Shown in pieces: positions 33,446 through 42,526 of a DNA stretch of 64,000 nt. The stretch comes from UBA1447 sp002329225 (GTDB lineage Bacteria; Bacillota; Clostridia; Oscillospirales; Acutalibacteraceae): contig JBMNVN010000001.1 in the NCBI GenBank assembly GCA_050946835.1, positions 310,001 through 374,000 on the forward strand, given 5' to 3'. Numbering within the stretch: position 1 is the stretch's first letter; every line of letters begins with the position of its first letter. Under the pieces are notes generated by a model. That model saw only the letters and a list, made by a program, of their open reading frames with translations, had not been told where the DNA came from and searched no databases. Both the position numbers and the translations under genes were made by a program.

Positions 33446-34825
33446 CTAAGAAAGTTTCTTCGAGTGCTTAATATTCTGCCAACTTATGACCACGCTGTTG
33501 CCGTCAATTCTGTAGGTATCCGGCTCTTTGTAAGTAGCGGAACCGGGTTTGAAACCGCCTTCTTCCAAATTAGCAACAAAAGCATCTCTCATTTCGGCAT
33601 CTTTAAGAGTAATTACGGTCTCAACTATGAGCTCGGTTCTGTCTTGGTACTTCCTCAATCCACCGGGAACAAAACCGGTAACCCACCAATAGCGCTTGTA
33701 AGTTCTTGTGAAGAGCCACTTTATGTCTTCTACAATCGGTCTTCCGTTTTCATCTAAAATATATGTTTTTTTCTCACTGCCATCAGGCAATGTTTCTGTT
33801 TCTACTGCATAAACTTCCCTATACAATGACATTTTCATGTATAAAGAGTCGTTATCGTCGGCACAGTCATAATGGGGAGTTGTTCTGGTTATCGGCTTAT
33901 TATAAACACCTATTTCTGCGCCTATAAACGCATAGCCGTACTGCCCTTTCCACAGCTGAACCATCCAGTCTTTATCCTTATATTGAAATTTAACCCTGGC
34001 GGCATCATAGAACATCTGTGTTATAGCCGCCCCCCAATCGTACAGGGGATTGAATCCGAAGTTTCTCTGCCAGGGGTCGTCTTCCACATAAAAGAACTGT
34101 TCGTCTTCATCATACTTGTATGAAAGAACGGCGCCGCTTTGAGGAGCAACAACAATTACCGTACAGCTTGCACTTACCGCACTGTTGCTTTTTGAAGTGC
34201 ATACTATTGTGGTTGAACCTTTATTAACACCCGTAACATTTCCGTTTTCATCCACACTCGCAACATTGGGATTATTGGATTTCCAAGTCACCGCCTTATT
34301 TCCGGCATTGGCAGGCAATACCGTGGCTTTAAGAGTTTCGCCGTTCATCTGAGCGATCTGCATTTTGGTCTTATTAAGCGTTATGGAAGTAACTTTTACA
34401 GCCAATGAGGTGTTTTTTGTAGGTGCAGGCTTATTCCCGCCGCCGCTCGGGGCGGTGGTGGCGGTGTCCGGTCCACTTGTCGGCTCGTTGCCTATATCCG
34501 GGTTGCTCCCGACCAGGTATACGTTGTCATCTCTGAACTCTACTATCTGCCCGGCTGCGGCAAAATATTGAACAATAGCCTCTTTTTGCTCCGGGGTGAG
34601 ATTAGCATAAATGCCGTCCCAATCCGACACGCCGGCTTTACTGATAGCTAGTTTGATAATATCTACCGAAAGCGGGGTTTGTTGGAGTTCAGTGGTTGTC
34701 TGAAGTTCAGTCGTTGTTTCCGTGGTGGTTGTCTCTTTCTGCGGATCTTTTTTACAGGCGGCAAAACCTAAAAACATACAGGTTGCCAAAATAACCGCTA
34801 AAGCTCTGGTGAAGTTGCTTTTCAT
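33446..34825 (-). CDS. Lipoprotein with bacterial Ig-like (Big2) domain
   Basis: 459 residues from the ATG that starts the signal peptide; the frame extends 7 codons upstream. The lipobox is LGFAAC, so Cys is lipidated and the protein sits on the outer membrane face. Next come a Thr/Glu linker (KETTTTETTTE), a helical segment, a Pro/Gly-rich linker and a Big2 domain at about 145-230 (ITLNKTKMQI, AVTWKSNNPNVASV, GSTTIVCTS). The remaining 230 residues are an unrecognised, Trp/Tyr-rich domain. Likely a surface adhesion or substrate-contact protein. Confidence 0.85.
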   Translation of the reverse strand: MKSNFTRALAVILATCMFLGFAACKKDPQKETTTTETTTELQTTTELQQTPLSVDIIKLAISKAGVSDWDGIYANLTPEQKEAIVQYFAAAGQIVEFRDDNVYLVGSNPDIGNEPTSGPDTATTAPSGGGNKPAPTKNTSLAVKVTSITLNKTKMQIAQMNGETLKATVLPANAGNKAVTWKSNNPNVASVDENGNVTGVNKGSTTIVCTSKSNSAVSASCTVIVVAPQSGAVLSYKYDEDEQFFYVEDDPWQRNFGFNPLYDWGAAITQMFYDAARVKFQYKDKDWMVQLWKGQYGYAFIGAEIGVYNKPITRTTPHYDCADDNDSLYMKMSLYREVYAVETETLPDGSEKKTYILDENGRPIVEDIKWLFTRTYKRYWWVTGFVPGGLRKYQDRTELIVETVITLKDAEMRDAFVANLEEGGFKPGSATYKEPDTYRIDGNSVVISWQNIKHSKKLS

Positions 34826-34901
34826 TTCTAACTCCCTTTCAATCACACAGGCCCGAACCGGCAGACATATTTCGCTCGGTTAGGCATATTTTTCCTCTAC
34901 C

Positions 34902-34930
34902 ATACTACACAAATCCGTCTCTTGTGTCAA
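34902..34930 (-). promoter_or_regulatory. Promoter of the Big2 lipoprotein gene
   Basis: On the minus strand: perfect TTGACA, 17-nt spacer, TAGTAT, about 75 nt before the start codon. Confidence 0.75.
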
Positions 34931-34995
34931 TAAGAAACGGTCATATTCATTTGTTAATTTTTTCTTAAAAACTGCCGCTTATGAATTCCCTGCAA

Positions 34996-35047
34996 TAAAA
35001 AAGGCAATATTCTAAAAAACTGACTGCTCTTTTTGAATATTGCCTTT
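34996..35047 (-). terminator. Terminator of tmRNA
   Basis: A GGCAATATTC/GAATATTGCC stem begins 5 nt after the tmRNA 3' end and is followed on the minus strand by a TTTTTTATT tract. Confidence 0.82.
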
Positions 35048-35051
35048 AATC

Positions 35052-35400
35052 TGGTGGAGATGGCGGTAATCGAAACCGCGTCCGAAAACTCATTCCCGCA
35101 ACTTTCTACGAGTGTAGCCTGTTATTTAAGTTTCCCCTCGGAGCACGCCTGCAGGCCGGCTTGCTCCTACGGTAGCCTCGTTGTTCATGACGGGTTACGC
35201 GGCTCTCACCCGTGCACGTTCACCGCTAATCGACGCTCCTGTCCGGGCCGCGATACTCCCGGGAGGAACGGCTGCTTTAATTAAGCAGCTTGTAAAACTG
35301 TATTATTGTCGTTTATTTCTAAACTACGGCTTTTATAGCGGGTCCGCACCGCTACTCGCTTATCACGGTTCAAAATCCCCGTCGAAATCCTTTCATCCCC
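35052..35400 (-). ncRNA. ssrA: Transfer-messenger RNA
   Basis: 349 nt on the minus strand. The 5' end GGGGATGAAAGGATTTCGAC and the 3' end ...ATCTCCACCA form the tRNA-Ala-like domain, with the CCA encoded. The TAG-rich region and the open frame for the tag peptide lie at about 35281-35319. Read to the TAA, the tag is about EINDNNTVLQAA, whose end LQAA differs from the common LAA/ALAA. tmRNA rescues stalled ribosomes with SmpB, encoded 31 nt upstream in the same direction. The resume codon (GAA) is inferred. Confidence 0.95.
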
Positions 35401-35431
35401 ATGTGTTTTTTATAGCGACGGTTTAACTTTT

Positions 35432-35893
35432 TTATTTTTCTTTCAAAGTTCGTTCAATCTGTCTGTCTGCTTCCCGGCGGGCTTCCACCGCCCTCTTATC
35501 ATAAATCTTTTTACCCTTACAAAGACCGACTTTCACCTTCGCCTTGCCCTTTTTAAAGTAAATTGAAAGAGGGATAAGGGTCAGACCTTTTTGTTTTACT
35601 TCCGACCGGAGGCGAATAATTTCTTTTTTATGCATCAGAAGTTTTTTCACCCGCAAGGGGTCACGGTTAAAAATATTGCCGTGTTCATAGGGGCTGATAT
35701 GCATCCCGTTAACAAAAAGTTCTCCGCCGTTTATACTGCACCAGGCATCTTTCAAATTAACCTTGCCCTGGCGGATAGACTTAACTTCCGTGCCGAACAA
35801 CTCAATGCCCGCCTCGTAGGTTTCGAGCACAAAGTACTCGTGATATGCTTTTTTATTTTGCGCTATTGTCCTCTCTTCCTTCGCCTGGCTCAA
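35432..35893 (-). CDS. smpB: SsrA-binding protein SmpB
   Basis: 153 residues. The beta-barrel RNA-binding protein joins the tRNA-like domain of tmRNA and brings it to stalled ribosomes. Typical segments: NKKAYHEYFVLETYEAGIELFGTEVKSIR, KDAWCSINGGELFVNGMHISPYEHG, and a basic C-terminal tail (KKIYDKRAVEARREADRQ). The start is TTG with AAAGGA upstream. The tmRNA gene lies directly downstream, a frequent pairing. Confidence 0.97.
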   Translation of the reverse strand: MSQAKEERTIAQNKKAYHEYFVLETYEAGIELFGTEVKSIRQGKVNLKDAWCSINGGELFVNGMHISPYEHGNIFNRDPLRVKKLLMHKKEIIRLRSEVKQKGLTLIPLSIYFKKGKAKVKVGLCKGKKIYDKRAVEARREADRQIERTLKEK

Positions 35894-35963
35894 GTAAATC
35901 CAATCCTTTCAAAGCGCAAGGTAATTATATCAATTAAACTCCGTTTTGTCAAAAAATGTAAAG

Positions 35964-36503
35964 CTATTTTACTTTACTTTGTCGCCTGTTGTTTCCTCCT
36001 GCAGATTTGACAGCCCTACCGCTCGTATTCACAGGCCGTGCCGTCCTTACTCTGCCATACATGGGTTTCTGAACCGATTTTGCCCCATCTTTTTTTACGG
36101 AGTGTGTTACCCTCTTATCCTTTGACGGGGAACCGCTTTTAGCGGCCGGCTTATTTTCCCGCTTTATTCTCGGTTTTGAAATAATGTTGACTTTTTTTGC
36201 AGGCTGTTTTTGGGAAACTTTCTTTTCTTCATGCAGTTCCGGATTTTCACGATAGAGCACTATGCTGCCGCCGATAACCTGTACTACGTCAGCTCCCGTC
36301 TTCTCCGCAAGAGTTTTTGCGAGCAGGGCGGGTTTTTCCGGCGCCGTTTCCAGCAAAACTTTCAATTTTATTAATTCACGGCTTCGCAGCGCATCCTGTG
36401 TTTGGTTTATCAGCGCTGCGGATATTCCGCCTTTACCGATTTGAAATATCGCTTCCAAGCGGTTGGCTTTTGCCCGCAGGGCAGCCCTTTCCTTGCTTGT
36501 CAT
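35964..36503 (-). CDS. YhbY-family RNA-binding (CRM domain) protein with basic tail
   Basis: 179 residues. Residues about 1-92 are a CRM domain (LRAKANRLEAIFQIGKGG, LIKLKVL, QVIGGSIVLYR), the fold of YhbY, which associates with pre-50S ribosomes. Most bacterial YhbY proteins stop near residue 97. Here about 85 Lys/Arg/Pro-rich residues follow, a disordered nucleic-acid-binding tail. The ATG overlaps the rdgB stop (ATGA). Confidence 0.9.
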   Translation of the reverse strand: MTSKERAALRAKANRLEAIFQIGKGGISAALINQTQDALRSRELIKLKVLLETAPEKPALLAKTLAEKTGADVVQVIGGSIVLYRENPELHEEKKVSQKQPAKKVNIISKPRIKRENKPAAKSGSPSKDKRVTHSVKKDGAKSVQKPMYGRVRTARPVNTSGRAVKSAGGNNRRQSKVK

Positions 36504-37108
36504 TTTTTACCTCCGATCTTCTGGGCTAAAGCCCGCAGAGCCTTCCCTCTATGGCTGAGGGCATCCTTAATTCCCCCGTCAAGCTGTGCCATTGTCAACC
36601 GCTCTTCAGGCTTGTCATAAGTCTCCGGAATAAAAACGGGGTCATAGCCGAAGCCTCCGTTACCGGCGGGTGAAAAACCTATGTGACCTTCGCACTCCCC
36701 TCGGGCGGTAAGAACCTTCCCGTCGGGATAAACGCAACAAGCCGCGCAAACGAAACGGGCTGTCCTGTCTTCATAAGACAGCGTTTTGAGCTCCGAGAGA
36801 AGTTTTTTGTTGTTCTCCTCATCATTCCCGTGTTCGCCGGCATACCTTGCCGAGTAGACCCCCGGCGCTCCGTTTAAGGCATCCACGCAAAGGCCGGAAT
36901 CATCCGCTATGCAGGGGAGACCGCTTTGAAGGCAGGCGCTTTGAGCTTTGAGCAGGGCATTTTCTTCAAAGGTCACTCCCGTTTCTTCCACATCGTCCAA
37001 AACCAGACCCGCTTCATTATCCAGAATCACACGAATACCCAAGGGACTCAGAATACGCTGCAACTCGTCCCGCTTTTTGCTGTTTTTTGTTGCCAACAAA
37101 TAATCCAT
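36500..37108 (-). CDS. XTP/dITP diphosphatase (RdgB/HAM1)
   Basis: 202 residues from the ATG of MDYLLATKNSKKRDEL; the open frame extends 48 codons further into ftsY without similarity. It removes pyrophosphate from non-canonical purine NTPs (ITP, XTP) to protect DNA and RNA. Motifs: N-terminal ATKNxxK, FEENALLKA, ADDSGLCVDALNGAPGVYSARYAG and the purine-binding GGFGYDPVF and SHRGKAL. It is 13 nt after ftsY and overlaps yhbY. Confidence 0.95.
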   Translation of the reverse strand: MDYLLATKNSKKRDELQRILSPLGIRVILDNEAGLVLDDVEETGVTFEENALLKAQSACLQSGLPCIADDSGLCVDALNGAPGVYSARYAGEHGNDEENNKKLLSELKTLSYEDRTARFVCAACCVYPDGKVLTARGECEGHIGFSPAGNGGFGYDPVFIPETYDKPEERLTMAQLDGGIKDALSHRGKALRALAQKIGGKK

Positions 37109-37121
37109 ACTTGCCTCGTTT

Positions 37122-38081
37122 TTATTCTTGAGAGGAGTCATCTTCTTCAGAAATTTCCTCCACATCGGCATCACTTTTTTCAAACATGCTGAATGCAAAG
37201 GCTTGCGGGTCAAAGGGCTGCAGATCGTCAATTTTTTCACCCACGCCCACAAACTTTACGGGGACGCCCAAATCATTTTTAATTGCCAGAACAACCCCGC
37301 CTCTGGCGGTGCCGTCAAGTTTTGTCAAGATAATACCGGTAATTTCCGCAATGTTCATAAACTCCCTGGCTTGATTCACCGCATTTTGCCCCGTGGTGGC
37401 ATCCAAAACCAAAAGCACTTCCCGGTCGCTGTAAGGCAATTCCCTGTCAATTACCCTGTATATTTTTGACAGTTCGTCCATGAGATTTTTTTTGTTGTGG
37501 AGTCTGCCGGCAGTATCGATGATGATTATATCCGCATCCCTTGCCTTTCCAGCGGATACGGTGTCAAACACAACGGCGGCGGGGTCGGCTCCCTCTTTGT
37601 GCTTTATCATTGGGACTCCGGCACGTTCCGCCCAAACTTCCAGTTGATCAATGGCGGCCGCACGAAAGGTATCCGCAGCGCCGATGAGCACCTTTTTGCC
37701 CTCCTGCCTGTACATAGCCGCCATTTTGCCGATTGAGGTGGTTTTACCCACACCGTTGACGCCGATGACTAAAATTACGGAAGGGATGGTAACAAGGTTC
37801 ATCTCCTGTCCGCCTGCGAGTATTTCCGCAACAATGTCTTGAAGACCTCCCCGCACGGAATCAGGGGTCCTGAGATTCTTTTTGCGGGAGTATTCCCGCA
37901 GTTGTTCCACTATATGGGCGGACGTGGTTGTCCCCACATCGCTCATTATCAGGGTTTCTTCAAGCTCATCAAAAAAGTTGTCGTCAATCTCGCTGTGGCC
38001 GCGAAAAATCGAGTCAATGGCTCCCGCCATACTCTCGCGGGTTTTTTTCAGTCCCCTGTTAATTTTTTGAAATATACTCAA
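37122..38081 (-). CDS. ftsY: Signal recognition particle receptor FtsY
   Basis: 319 residues: N-domain (about 1-90) and G-domain with P-loop GVNGVGKTTSIGKMA, DTFRAAAIDQL, DTAGRLHNK and TKLDGTARGG. It lacks the long acidic A-domain of E. coli FtsY, as in many Gram-positives, and has an acidic C-terminal tail. It receives SRP-ribosome complexes at the membrane. The start is TTG with GGAGG 7 nt upstream. ffh is not in the window. Confidence 0.97.
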   Translation of the reverse strand: MSIFQKINRGLKKTRESMAGAIDSIFRGHSEIDDNFFDELEETLIMSDVGTTTSAHIVEQLREYSRKKNLRTPDSVRGGLQDIVAEILAGGQEMNLVTIPSVILVIGVNGVGKTTSIGKMAAMYRQEGKKVLIGAADTFRAAAIDQLEVWAERAGVPMIKHKEGADPAAVVFDTVSAGKARDADIIIIDTAGRLHNKKNLMDELSKIYRVIDRELPYSDREVLLVLDATTGQNAVNQAREFMNIAEITGIILTKLDGTARGGVVLAIKNDLGVPVKFVGVGEKIDDLQPFDPQAFAFSMFEKSDADVEEISEEDDSSQE

Positions 38082-38133
38082 TCTTCAACCTCCGAATGCC
38101 TCGAAAAGGCCTCAGCCCTAATACTATAAATAG

Positions 38134-38841
38134 TTATAACAATCCAAGCCTGCGGGCCATTTCTTCATAGGCTTCTTCCACACTGCCCATATCCCTGCGG
38201 AAACGGTCTTTGTCAAGCTTTTCACGGGTGGTCATATCCCAAAAGCGGCAGGTATCCGGAGAGATTTCATCGGCAAGAATTATATCGCCCTTGTATCTGC
38301 CGAACTCCAGTTTAAAGTCGATGAGTTCCACATTGCGGGCCGCAAAATAAGCCTTCATAATTTCGTTAATCTTCAGCGCCATATCCCGAATGGTGTCAAT
38401 TTCGGTCTGAGTTGCAAAGCCGCAGGCAAGAGCGTGGGAGTCGTTAATCATCGGGTCACCCAGGGCATCATCCTTATAACTGAACTCCAACACCGGGCAA
38501 AGAAGTTCACGGCCTTCTTCAAGTCCCAGACGTTTTGCCATGCTGCCGGCGGCCTTGTTGCGGATGATAACTTCCAAAGGTACAATCTCTACCCTGCGCA
38601 CGGCAGTGGTTCTGTCGCTCAGTTCCTCGATATAATGGGTGGGAATCCCTTCTTTTTCGAGCATTTTACATATCAGATTAGTCATCTTGTTGTTGATAAC
38701 GCCCTTGCCGGTAATTGTACCCTTTTTCAGTCCGTTAAAAGCCGTTGCATCGTCTTTGTAGTCCACAATGACAATGCCGGGGTCATTCGTTTCGTAAACT
38801 TTTTTAGCCTTGCCCTCATAAATCATTTTGCCCTTTTCCAT
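38134..38841 (-). CDS. purC: SAICAR synthetase
   Basis: 235 residues. It joins aspartate to CAIR in purine synthesis. Typical segments: MIYEGKAKKVYE, DDATAFNG, VEIVPLEVIIRN, SWS-equivalent and LIDFKLEFGR, DEISPDTCRFWD. The ATG is the fourth codon of the open frame; the upstream GTG is less likely. It is a lone purine gene between ftsY and dapL, in the same leftward direction. Confidence 0.97.
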   Translation of the reverse strand: MEKGKMIYEGKAKKVYETNDPGIVIVDYKDDATAFNGLKKGTITGKGVINNKMTNLICKMLEKEGIPTHYIEELSDRTTAVRRVEIVPLEVIIRNKAAGSMAKRLGLEEGRELLCPVLEFSYKDDALGDPMINDSHALACGFATQTEIDTIRDMALKINEIMKAYFAARNVELIDFKLEFGRYKGDIILADEISPDTCRFWDMTTREKLDKDRFRRDMGSVEEAYEEMARRLGLL

Positions 38842-38903
38842 AATTTCCACTTCCGATTTTAATAGATTTTTGCAGCCTCCGGCCGGTATTTCTTCCTTTG
38901 CTT

Positions 38904-40112
38904 TTAAAAGCTGTTTTTAATTCTCTCTACCGCCTGTTGAGTCTTTTCAGCCGAGTTGAAAGCGGTCAGGCGGAAGAACCCTTCTCCTGCCGGGCCGAAA
39001 CCGGCACCCGGAGTGCCTACAACCCCCGCTTTTTTAAGCAGAAGATCGAAAAACTCCCAGGATGATAAGCCCTCAGGCGTTTTCATCCAAACATAGGGGG
39101 AGTTAACGCCGCCCCAGGTTTTAAAGCCCGATGAGCGCAGCCCCTCTTCAATGATTTTTGCGTTGTTCAAATAGTAGTTGACGGTAGCTCTGACCTGAGC
39201 CTTGCCCTCTTGGGAATAGACCGCCTCGGCTCCCCGCTGGGTTATGTACGATACGCCGTTGAACTTTGTCGCCTGACGTCTTGCCCAGAGTTTGTTTAGG
39301 CTCACTCCCCCGACTTCAAGTTCCCGCGGAACAACGGTATAAGCGCAGCGCACACCGGTAAAGCCCGCAGTTTTTGAAAAACTCCTGAATTCGATGGCGC
39401 AGTTTTTTGCTCCCTCAATTTCAAAAATACTGTGGGGCAAATCTTCGGTTATATAGGCCTCATACGCTGAATCGTAAAGGATTATACTGCCGTGCTCATT
39501 GGCGTAATCCACCCATTGTTTCAACCCGTCCGCCGTTATACCCATACCCGTAGGATTGTTGGGGAAACAAAGGTAGATTAAATCTGCAGCCTTTTTCGGC
39601 AGTTCGGGAAGAAAATTATTTTCCGGCGAGCAATGTAAGTAAGTAACATCGCTCCATAAGCCGTCTTTTGTAAGTTCGCCGGCTCTGCCGCCCATGACAT
39701 TTGTGTCGATATACACGGGATATACGGGGTCGCAGATGGCCACCGTGTTTTCCGCGCTGAAAATATCGCCTATATTTCCGGTATCGCTTTTTGCACCGTC
39801 GCTGACAAAAATCTCATCAATCTCTATGTCAATCCCTCGGGCGGCATAGTCATTGTCCCGAATTTTCTCTCTCAAAAAATCGTAACCGTATTCCGGCGGA
39901 TAACCGCGGAAAGTTTTTTCCGCCGACATTTCTTCCACCGCTTTCAACATAGCCCCGGTAACGGCCTCCGGCAATGGGCGTGTGACATCCCCTATCCCAA
40001 GACGAATAATGTCCGAGCCGGGATTTTCAGCTTCGAAAGCCCGCACTTTGCTGCCAATCATTGAAAAAAGATAGCTGTCTTGCAGTTTTAAATAGTTTTC
40101 ATTAATTTTCAT
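38904..40112 (-). CDS. dapL: LL-diaminopimelate aminotransferase
   Basis: 402 residues from the ATG with CGGAGGAA 6 nt upstream (the frame extends 5 codons). It converts tetrahydrodipicolinate and glutamate directly to LL-DAP, bypassing the succinyl/acetyl routes. PLP-binding motif SFSKTAGFTGVRCAY with the Schiff-base Lys, SDGAKSDTGNIGDIF and FPNNPTGM are typical of DapL. It sits beside dapF, which turns the product into meso-DAP for lysine and peptidoglycan. Confidence 0.96.
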   Translation of the reverse strand: MKINENYLKLQDSYLFSMIGSKVRAFEAENPGSDIIRLGIGDVTRPLPEAVTGAMLKAVEEMSAEKTFRGYPPEYGYDFLREKIRDNDYAARGIDIEIDEIFVSDGAKSDTGNIGDIFSAENTVAICDPVYPVYIDTNVMGGRAGELTKDGLWSDVTYLHCSPENNFLPELPKKAADLIYLCFPNNPTGMGITADGLKQWVDYANEHGSIILYDSAYEAYITEDLPHSIFEIEGAKNCAIEFRSFSKTAGFTGVRCAYTVVPRELEVGGVSLNKLWARRQATKFNGVSYITQRGAEAVYSQEGKAQVRATVNYYLNNAKIIEEGLRSSGFKTWGGVNSPYVWMKTPEGLSSWEFFDLLLKKAGVVGTPGAGFGPAGEGFFRLTAFNSAEKTQQAVERIKNSF

Positions 40113-40151
40113 CAGTTTCCTCCGCATAGATGTTTTTTTACCCGGAACATT

Positions 40152-40991
40152 TTAAATTTCGGTTTTTCCGGTAAAAACCGTTACCGCCGGGCCGGTCATA
40201 AATATATCGTTACTTTTTGAATCCCAACGAATTACAAGTTCCCCGCCTTTTAATTTGAGTTTTATATCCTTATCCTTTTCGCAGTAACCGTTGAGCACGG
40301 CCGCCGCGACGGTGGCACAGGCACCCGTTCCGCAGGCTAAAGTTTCGCCTGAACCACGTTCCCAAACACGCATTTTAAGGGTGTTTGCATCCAAGACGCT
40401 GACAAACTCGGTGTTAATCCTGTCGGGAAAGATGGGGTTGTTTTCAAACAGCGGACCGATTTTCGGTAAATCCATATTATCAGGATCGGCAACAAATGTT
40501 ACACAGTGGGGATTCCCCATGGATACACAGGTGATGGCAAAATCCTGTTCCGCTATATTGATTACTCTGCCTAAAACAATATCCCCTTCCAAGCTTACCG
40601 GAATATCTTCCGGTTTTGTTATGGGCGCTCCCATATTTACCGTAGCGCTTACCACCACATTATTCTTTACCGTCATTTTTATATGTTTTATTCCGCTGAG
40701 GGTTTCAAGGTCAATCTCGTTCTTATCGGTCATGCCGTTGTCATAAACATACTTTGCCACGCAGCGCGTTGCATTGCCGCACATTTTACCGCGGGAACCG
40801 TCGGCATTGTACATATCCATTCTAAAGTCGGCTGTTTCGGAAGGACAGATGAGTACAATTCCGTCCCCGCCAACGCCGAAGTGCCTGTCGCTCAGCTTAA
40901 TGGCGGTTTGCTCCGGATTGTCAACTTTTTCTTCAAAACAGTTAATGTAAATGTAGTCGTTGCCTGCTCCGTGCATTTTTGTAAACTTCAT
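40152..40991 (-). CDS. dapF: Diaminopimelate epimerase
   Basis: 279 residues, cytoplasmic. It interconverts LL- and meso-DAP using two Cys as acid and base, visible in MCGNATRCVAKY and LACGTGACATVAA. The N-terminal MHGAGNDYIYI and GNPHCVTFV are also typical. The ATG has CGGAGG upstream. It lies 17 nt after dnaA and 39 nt before dapL, so it may be transcribed from the dnaA promoter, an unusual coupling. Confidence 0.97.
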   Translation of the reverse strand: MKFTKMHGAGNDYIYINCFEEKVDNPEQTAIKLSDRHFGVGGDGIVLICPSETADFRMDMYNADGSRGKMCGNATRCVAKYVYDNGMTDKNEIDLETLSGIKHIKMTVKNNVVVSATVNMGAPITKPEDIPVSLEGDIVLGRVINIAEQDFAITCVSMGNPHCVTFVADPDNMDLPKIGPLFENNPIFPDRINTEFVSVLDANTLKMRVWERGSGETLACGTGACATVAAAVLNGYCEKDKDIKLKLKGGELVIRWDSKSNDIFMTGPAVTVFTGKTEI

Positions 40992-41008
40992 TTTATATTC
41001 CTCCGATA

Positions 41009-42316
41009 TTAACGGTCTTCCTGAACATTTTTCATAATATCCATTACTATGCGTTCGAAAGAACGGTCCGTATCCATCATTTTTTTGACTTCCTGCAAGT
41101 TGTAGATAACCGTTGAATGGTCACGTCCGCCGAACTCATTGCCGATTGCTTCCTTTGACAAACCGGTCATTTCACTGACCACGTGCATGGCGACTTTACG
41201 CATTTTTGAGGTTTGAGCATCCCTCTTCTTGGAACGGATATCATCCGCATTGCCGCCGAAAGTTCGAGCCACCTCGGCGATTATATTCTCGATAGTGACG
41301 GGAAGAGGTCTGCTGTCGCTGAGAATATCTCTGATGGCATTTTGTGCGCTGACTATATTTCTGGGAGCACCGTGGATTTCGGAAAAAGCCTGCATTTTTC
41401 TGACTGCGCCTTCCAATTGCCTGATGTTGCTTTTAAGCTTTTCCGCAATAAACTGCACCACATCATCCGGGAGTTCAAAGTTCATATACTCCGCCTTGCG
41501 CTTTATTATTGCCATGCGGGTTTCCAAATCCGGCGGCTGGATGTCGGCAAGCAGGCCCCACTCAAACCGTGTCCTGAGCCTGTCTTCAAGAGTGGCGATC
41601 TCTTTCGGCGGGCGGTCCGAGGATAAAACAATTTGACGTTTAAGGTCTGTCAAAGCATTGAATGTATGAAAAAACTCTTCTTCGGTAGACGGTTTGCCCG
41701 CTATAAACTGCACGTCATCCACAATGAGCAAATCAAGTTTTCTATACTTTTCATGGAAGGCAGCCATGTTTTTTTCTGCAATATTGCGCACAATCTCGTT
41801 TGTAAAGTCTTCACCGTGGGTGAACACGTAGTTGATACCGGGGTTGTTTATAACCACCTCATGACAGATGGCACGCAGTAAATGTGTTTTGCCCAAACCT
41901 GAATGCCCGTAAATAAATAACGGATTATACGATTTGCCGGGGTTCGCGGCGACGGATTGTGCAGCAGCATGAGCGAACTTGTTGGAAGGCCCTACTACAA
42001 AGGTTTCAAATGTATTTTCACCGTAGCGTGTGTTTATCTCGCTCGCAGTAGGTTTGTTTGCACCGGCCGTTGACTCGGGCTCAACAATCTCGATTGCTAC
42101 TGAAAAGCCCATAACCTTTTCAAAGGCGGCTTTAAGCACATCGAGAAACTTCTGCTCTATAATCTTCCGTTTAAATTCGGCAATGGCAAGGGTAACCTTG
42201 TCGCCCTCATAACTGACAAACTCCAGCTCACTGAGCCAGACATTGTAAATTATTTCGGAAAGGCTTGCCTTAAGCTGTTCCTGTACAAGCTCCCATATTT
42301 CCGTAAAGGATTCCAT
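41009..42316 (-). CDS. dnaA: Chromosomal replication initiator DnaA
   Basis: 435 residues. Domain I (1-85), a short domain II linker, AAA+ domain III with Walker A GHSGLGKTHLL, Walker B VDDVQFIAGK and sensor motifs, and domain IV with the DNA-binding signature GGRDHSTVIYN. It binds DnaA boxes and opens oriC. GAGGAG precedes the ATG. The gene is divergent from rpmH. dnaN, its usual follower, is replaced by dapF. Confidence 0.98.
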   Translation of the reverse strand: MESFTEIWELVQEQLKASLSEIIYNVWLSELEFVSYEGDKVTLAIAEFKRKIIEQKFLDVLKAAFEKVMGFSVAIEIVEPESTAGANKPTASEINTRYGENTFETFVVGPSNKFAHAAAQSVAANPGKSYNPLFIYGHSGLGKTHLLRAICHEVVINNPGINYVFTHGEDFTNEIVRNIAEKNMAAFHEKYRKLDLLIVDDVQFIAGKPSTEEEFFHTFNALTDLKRQIVLSSDRPPKEIATLEDRLRTRFEWGLLADIQPPDLETRMAIIKRKAEYMNFELPDDVVQFIAEKLKSNIRQLEGAVRKMQAFSEIHGAPRNIVSAQNAIRDILSDSRPLPVTIENIIAEVARTFGGNADDIRSKKRDAQTSKMRKVAMHVVSEMTGLSKEAIGNEFGGRDHSTVIYNLQEVKKMMDTDRSFERIVMDIMKNVQEDR

Positions 42317-42365
42317 CGATCATTCTCCTCAATTTTTCACCGCACTGTTTAATTTAAGCTAATGC

Positions 42366-42394
42366 AGTATATCATAGCAGGGCCCCCTTTTCAA
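42366..42394 (-). promoter_or_regulatory. Promoter of dnaA
   Basis: On the minus strand: TTGAAA, 17-nt spacer, TATACT, about 50 nt before the dnaA start. Confidence 0.7.
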
Positions 42395-42417
42395 TTGATG
42401 CAATGTTAAAAAAACGA

Positions 42418-42447
42418 TTGACAGAATAATGTTTTATGTTATATAAT
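42418..42447 (+). promoter_or_regulatory. Promoter of the rpmH-rnpA operon
   Basis: Perfect TTGACA, 18-nt spacer, perfect TATAAT, about 80 nt before rpmH and divergent from the dnaA promoter. Confidence 0.82.
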
Positions 42448-42526
42448 GCCTATTCGCAAGGTGGGAAGCCTTAACTCATCGGCCTGTACGATGATGTTTG
42501 GATATATATTTCTGGAGGAATTTAGA

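Noticed and set aside
42317..42526. oriC in the dnaA-rpmH gap
   Set aside because: Only promoters and AT-rich sequence are seen; I could not find a cluster of TTATCCACA-like boxes. A single TTATCCACG-like box at about 19490 is inside a gene.
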